Shown here: positions 61,701 through 64,000 of the stretch, piece by piece | Position numbering within the stretch: the stretch's first letter is position 1 | How the letters are laid out: every line of letters begins with the position of its first letter | NCBI RefSeq assembly: GCF_965638725.1 | Contig: NC_134949.1 | Location: 114,197,378 to 114,261,377, forward strand | Direction: 5' to 3' | Source: Aptenodytes patagonicus | Taxonomy: Eukaryota; Chordata; Aves; Sphenisciformes; Spheniscidae | DNA length: 64,000 bases | Notes under the pieces: model-generated | The model's input: only the letters and a program-made list of their open reading frames with translations | Told to the model about the DNA's origin: nothing | The model's database searches: none | Made by a program: the position numbers and the translations under genes

Positions 61701-64000
61701 AAAGATGGGCTTAAAACAGTAAATATGGTCTATGGCCTTAGTATATTTTTTCACAAAGCTTATAAAAAGAGTGAACTTTTACCTGGAAAGGTGCTGAACT
61801 TATATCTAGAATACTCTTGGCCAGTAAACAGATTACCTTGTAGCTGTGGGTAATTATGCTGCTCACTTCTAAGCAATGCAGAAAATCAATTTCAATTAAA
61901 AAATCATTTATGCTGGACTGAGTCATGCCCATTTAGGAAAAAAAAAATATTGACCTGGGAAAGTTCAGTTCAGATGCAGAATTCACTTTCGCAGTAGCAC
62001 CCAGCTCTTTCAACCCAATTTTCCAATCGGATTGACAGAAGGACAAAGAGGTCAAATGATTTGGACGAAGTCAGACTCATGCTGAGCTTATCCCCAAGAT
62101 CATCTTGACTCCCCATCTTTCGTTATAACGACTTAACAGATAGCTTCTATCAATTTTAGTCTGTAGTATATTCCTTTTTAGAGCAGGTTGTTAAGTTCTG
62201 TTCTGTCCCTACCAGTCATGTGACAAACGCTATGAACCTTTGGCAACCAGACAAGGCAAGGATTTGATTCAGTCCTGATTCAAGACAGTATCCCAAACCA
62301 GGAAAATATTTATGCGTGGCTTACCTTAAAAAATAGATGAGTCTTTTATGAAACTCAACTAGACTTAAATGAATGCTTATAGCTGGCATGATATATAAAG
62401 ATGTCTTGGTTCTGGTCCCTGTGAGTATTCATAAATTCTGGGAATATTATTTTATTGAATTTGAATACTAGAAAGATTGGCTATGCCTATCTAAAGTGGA
62501 TGTGAAGCAAATATTAATTTCATCCCTTGATCTAAGACTACAGTGTCATCACTGATTTTGAAGCATGGGCCACTTTATAAGATTTAATGTTATTATTTCC
62601 AGAACCGTTACAAGAATTTAAACTATTAGACTACTACACAGACAACATCAGGGACACTGTTTTGCCTGGAGAATTGACTTAATGCCATGCTGCCAATTAG
62701 GAAGAACCCTATTTGGATAATTAAGGTAAATTTATTAATTTTCAGTGTATGGGACATGTAGGGACCTTGTTAGGTTTGGTCCTTGCACAGGTATATGTAG
62801 AATATTAAGTATTAAGACACCTTCAGAAAAAGAAAAACTTGGTGTCATCTTCTAAAAAGGTTAGGCATCTAAGGCTGCTTGCTATGCTTTTTGTTACACA
62901 AGGAATATAAATAGTAAACCATATCCTCACTACTCCAGAATAGTTTGACGCTCGTGTGGTCTGTGAAAAACCATTAGGTTTTGGGTTTGTTTTTCACACA
63001 GATGCAAAACTGCAAAATTACAATCTAGCATTTTTCTTTTTTTTTTTTTTTTGTGTGTTAAATATTGATATAGAAGAACATACACAAGTGCAAACATACA
63101 CAGGTGCAGAAAGGGCAGCAAGACTACTTACCAAGAAGTATACACAAGTATATGTATACTCAGTTTAAGCGCAGACTAGGGAAATGAATGTATTTTCAGA
63201 TGATTTCCAGCTAGATCCCTGCAATACAATTCTTGGAAAATGTAACCTTTTTTTCCTGGATTCACTCTTTCAACCACTACTTCTACATAGACAGCACTTC
63301 AAGAGTCCTTTTCTAGCCTGTCATCTCACAAAGCTATAGACCAGAAAGAACTACTGAACCTGGTGAGCAAGGAAAACCCTTTTAATGCCTCTCCAATGTG
63401 TTTGCAAGAACCTTACCTTTCCCTGGAAGCCAGCTAAGAACAGGAAAGACTGCATGTACAAATGGGGTCCCGAAAAAGCCCAAACGTACAGTAAAAGACA
63501 AGGTCAGCAAAGACACGAAGAGGGAGATTAAAGAACATCTGCATGGAAAGCTGAATGGATGAGGTAGCCAAAGACACGCTTAGAAACCGAGAGATTTATG
63601 TCCTGAAGCACGTAGGGTATATATGTGCATGCAGGTATGTGCATACGTATGTACACGTGCTGGAGTGAGAACTGGAAAGCTACCTACCTACTGAGGAGAT
63701 AAAAAGTGGACACCTGACAAGAATTGATATTAAAATATCCCAGGAAGACATTGCTTTTCCAGGTCTCCTTTTCTTTCAGATGCTTCTCAATTGCAAGCAC
63801 ACATTTGATGAAATGACTGCTTAGCATAGGGGTGAGTATGCACGAATATTAATGAAGAGGAAAACATCTCCTGTTTTGCCTGAGTGTCTAATTAAGTAGA
63901 TGCTTAGCTGTAGTTTCTAGGAATTTGACATAAATTATTTAAAATTAGAAGTCAGGCTGGAAATATCATTAAAATATCATGAGAACAGTATTTTCTGTTC
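55744..64000 (-). other. SAMSN1: Probable SAMSN1 intron (no further exon recognised)
   Basis: About 8.3 kb upstream of the last SAMSN1 exon on the minus strand. I looked for the SAM-domain exon (LQEFLERI...LL.NGYETL) and the SH3 exon and found neither. Short open frames at 57812-58120, 58752-59036 and 59397-59732 show no domain. No repeat family is evident apart from A/T runs. Confidence 0.5.

Noticed and set aside
63418..63490. Possible minus-strand exon with a donor-like aaaggtaag
   Set aside because: The short frame before it (FFGTPFVHAVFPVL) does not resemble SAMSN1 and has no acceptor that I can defend.

Overview
This is a stretch of a bird nuclear genome. CR1 LINEs in several states of decay, solo LTRs of a family common in birds, sparse exons in AT-rich DNA and one CpG island all point that way. 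The gene order ABCC13 - HSPA13 - SAMSN1 is the conserved vertebrate order (human chromosome 21q11). The species cannot be read directly; the LTR family suggests a neoavian bird rather than a galliform, but that is weak.

Layout. From 1 to 8943, plus strand, lie the last eight exons of an ABCC-type ABC transporter, identified as ABCC13 from its sequence and its place beside HSPA13. Every splice site and intron phase is intact, but the reading frame is broken four separate times: two nonsense codons, a 2-base loss and an 11-base loss that removes the switch-histidine loop. It is a unitary pseudogene. From 9353 to 12380 two solo LTRs of one family sit in opposite orientation, each with its own perfect 5-bp target duplication. 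From about 13840 to 22542, minus strand, is HSPA13, complete in five coding exons (469 codons plus stop) with a long 3' UTR. It starts in a CpG island (about 22300-23560) that may also fire on the plus strand.

From 23.6 to 55.5 kb I see no convincing protein-coding gene. This interval holds three CR1 fragments with clear orientation (42763-42974, 50831-52506, 53516-54221), one older CR1 (about 37700-38230), and a composite pyrimidine microsatellite (42590-43114) with one of the CR1 fragments embedded in it. At 55538-55743, minus strand, is the last coding exon of SAMSN1; the rest of the window is probably its last intron.

Function. HSPA13 (microsomal HSP70-like ATPase) and SAMSN1 (SH3/SAM adaptor of haematopoietic cells) share a neighbourhood and not a pathway. 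The most interesting result is the staged decay of ABCC13 beside a fully intact HSPA13. I found no tRNA, rRNA, CRISPR array or novel multi-gene system.
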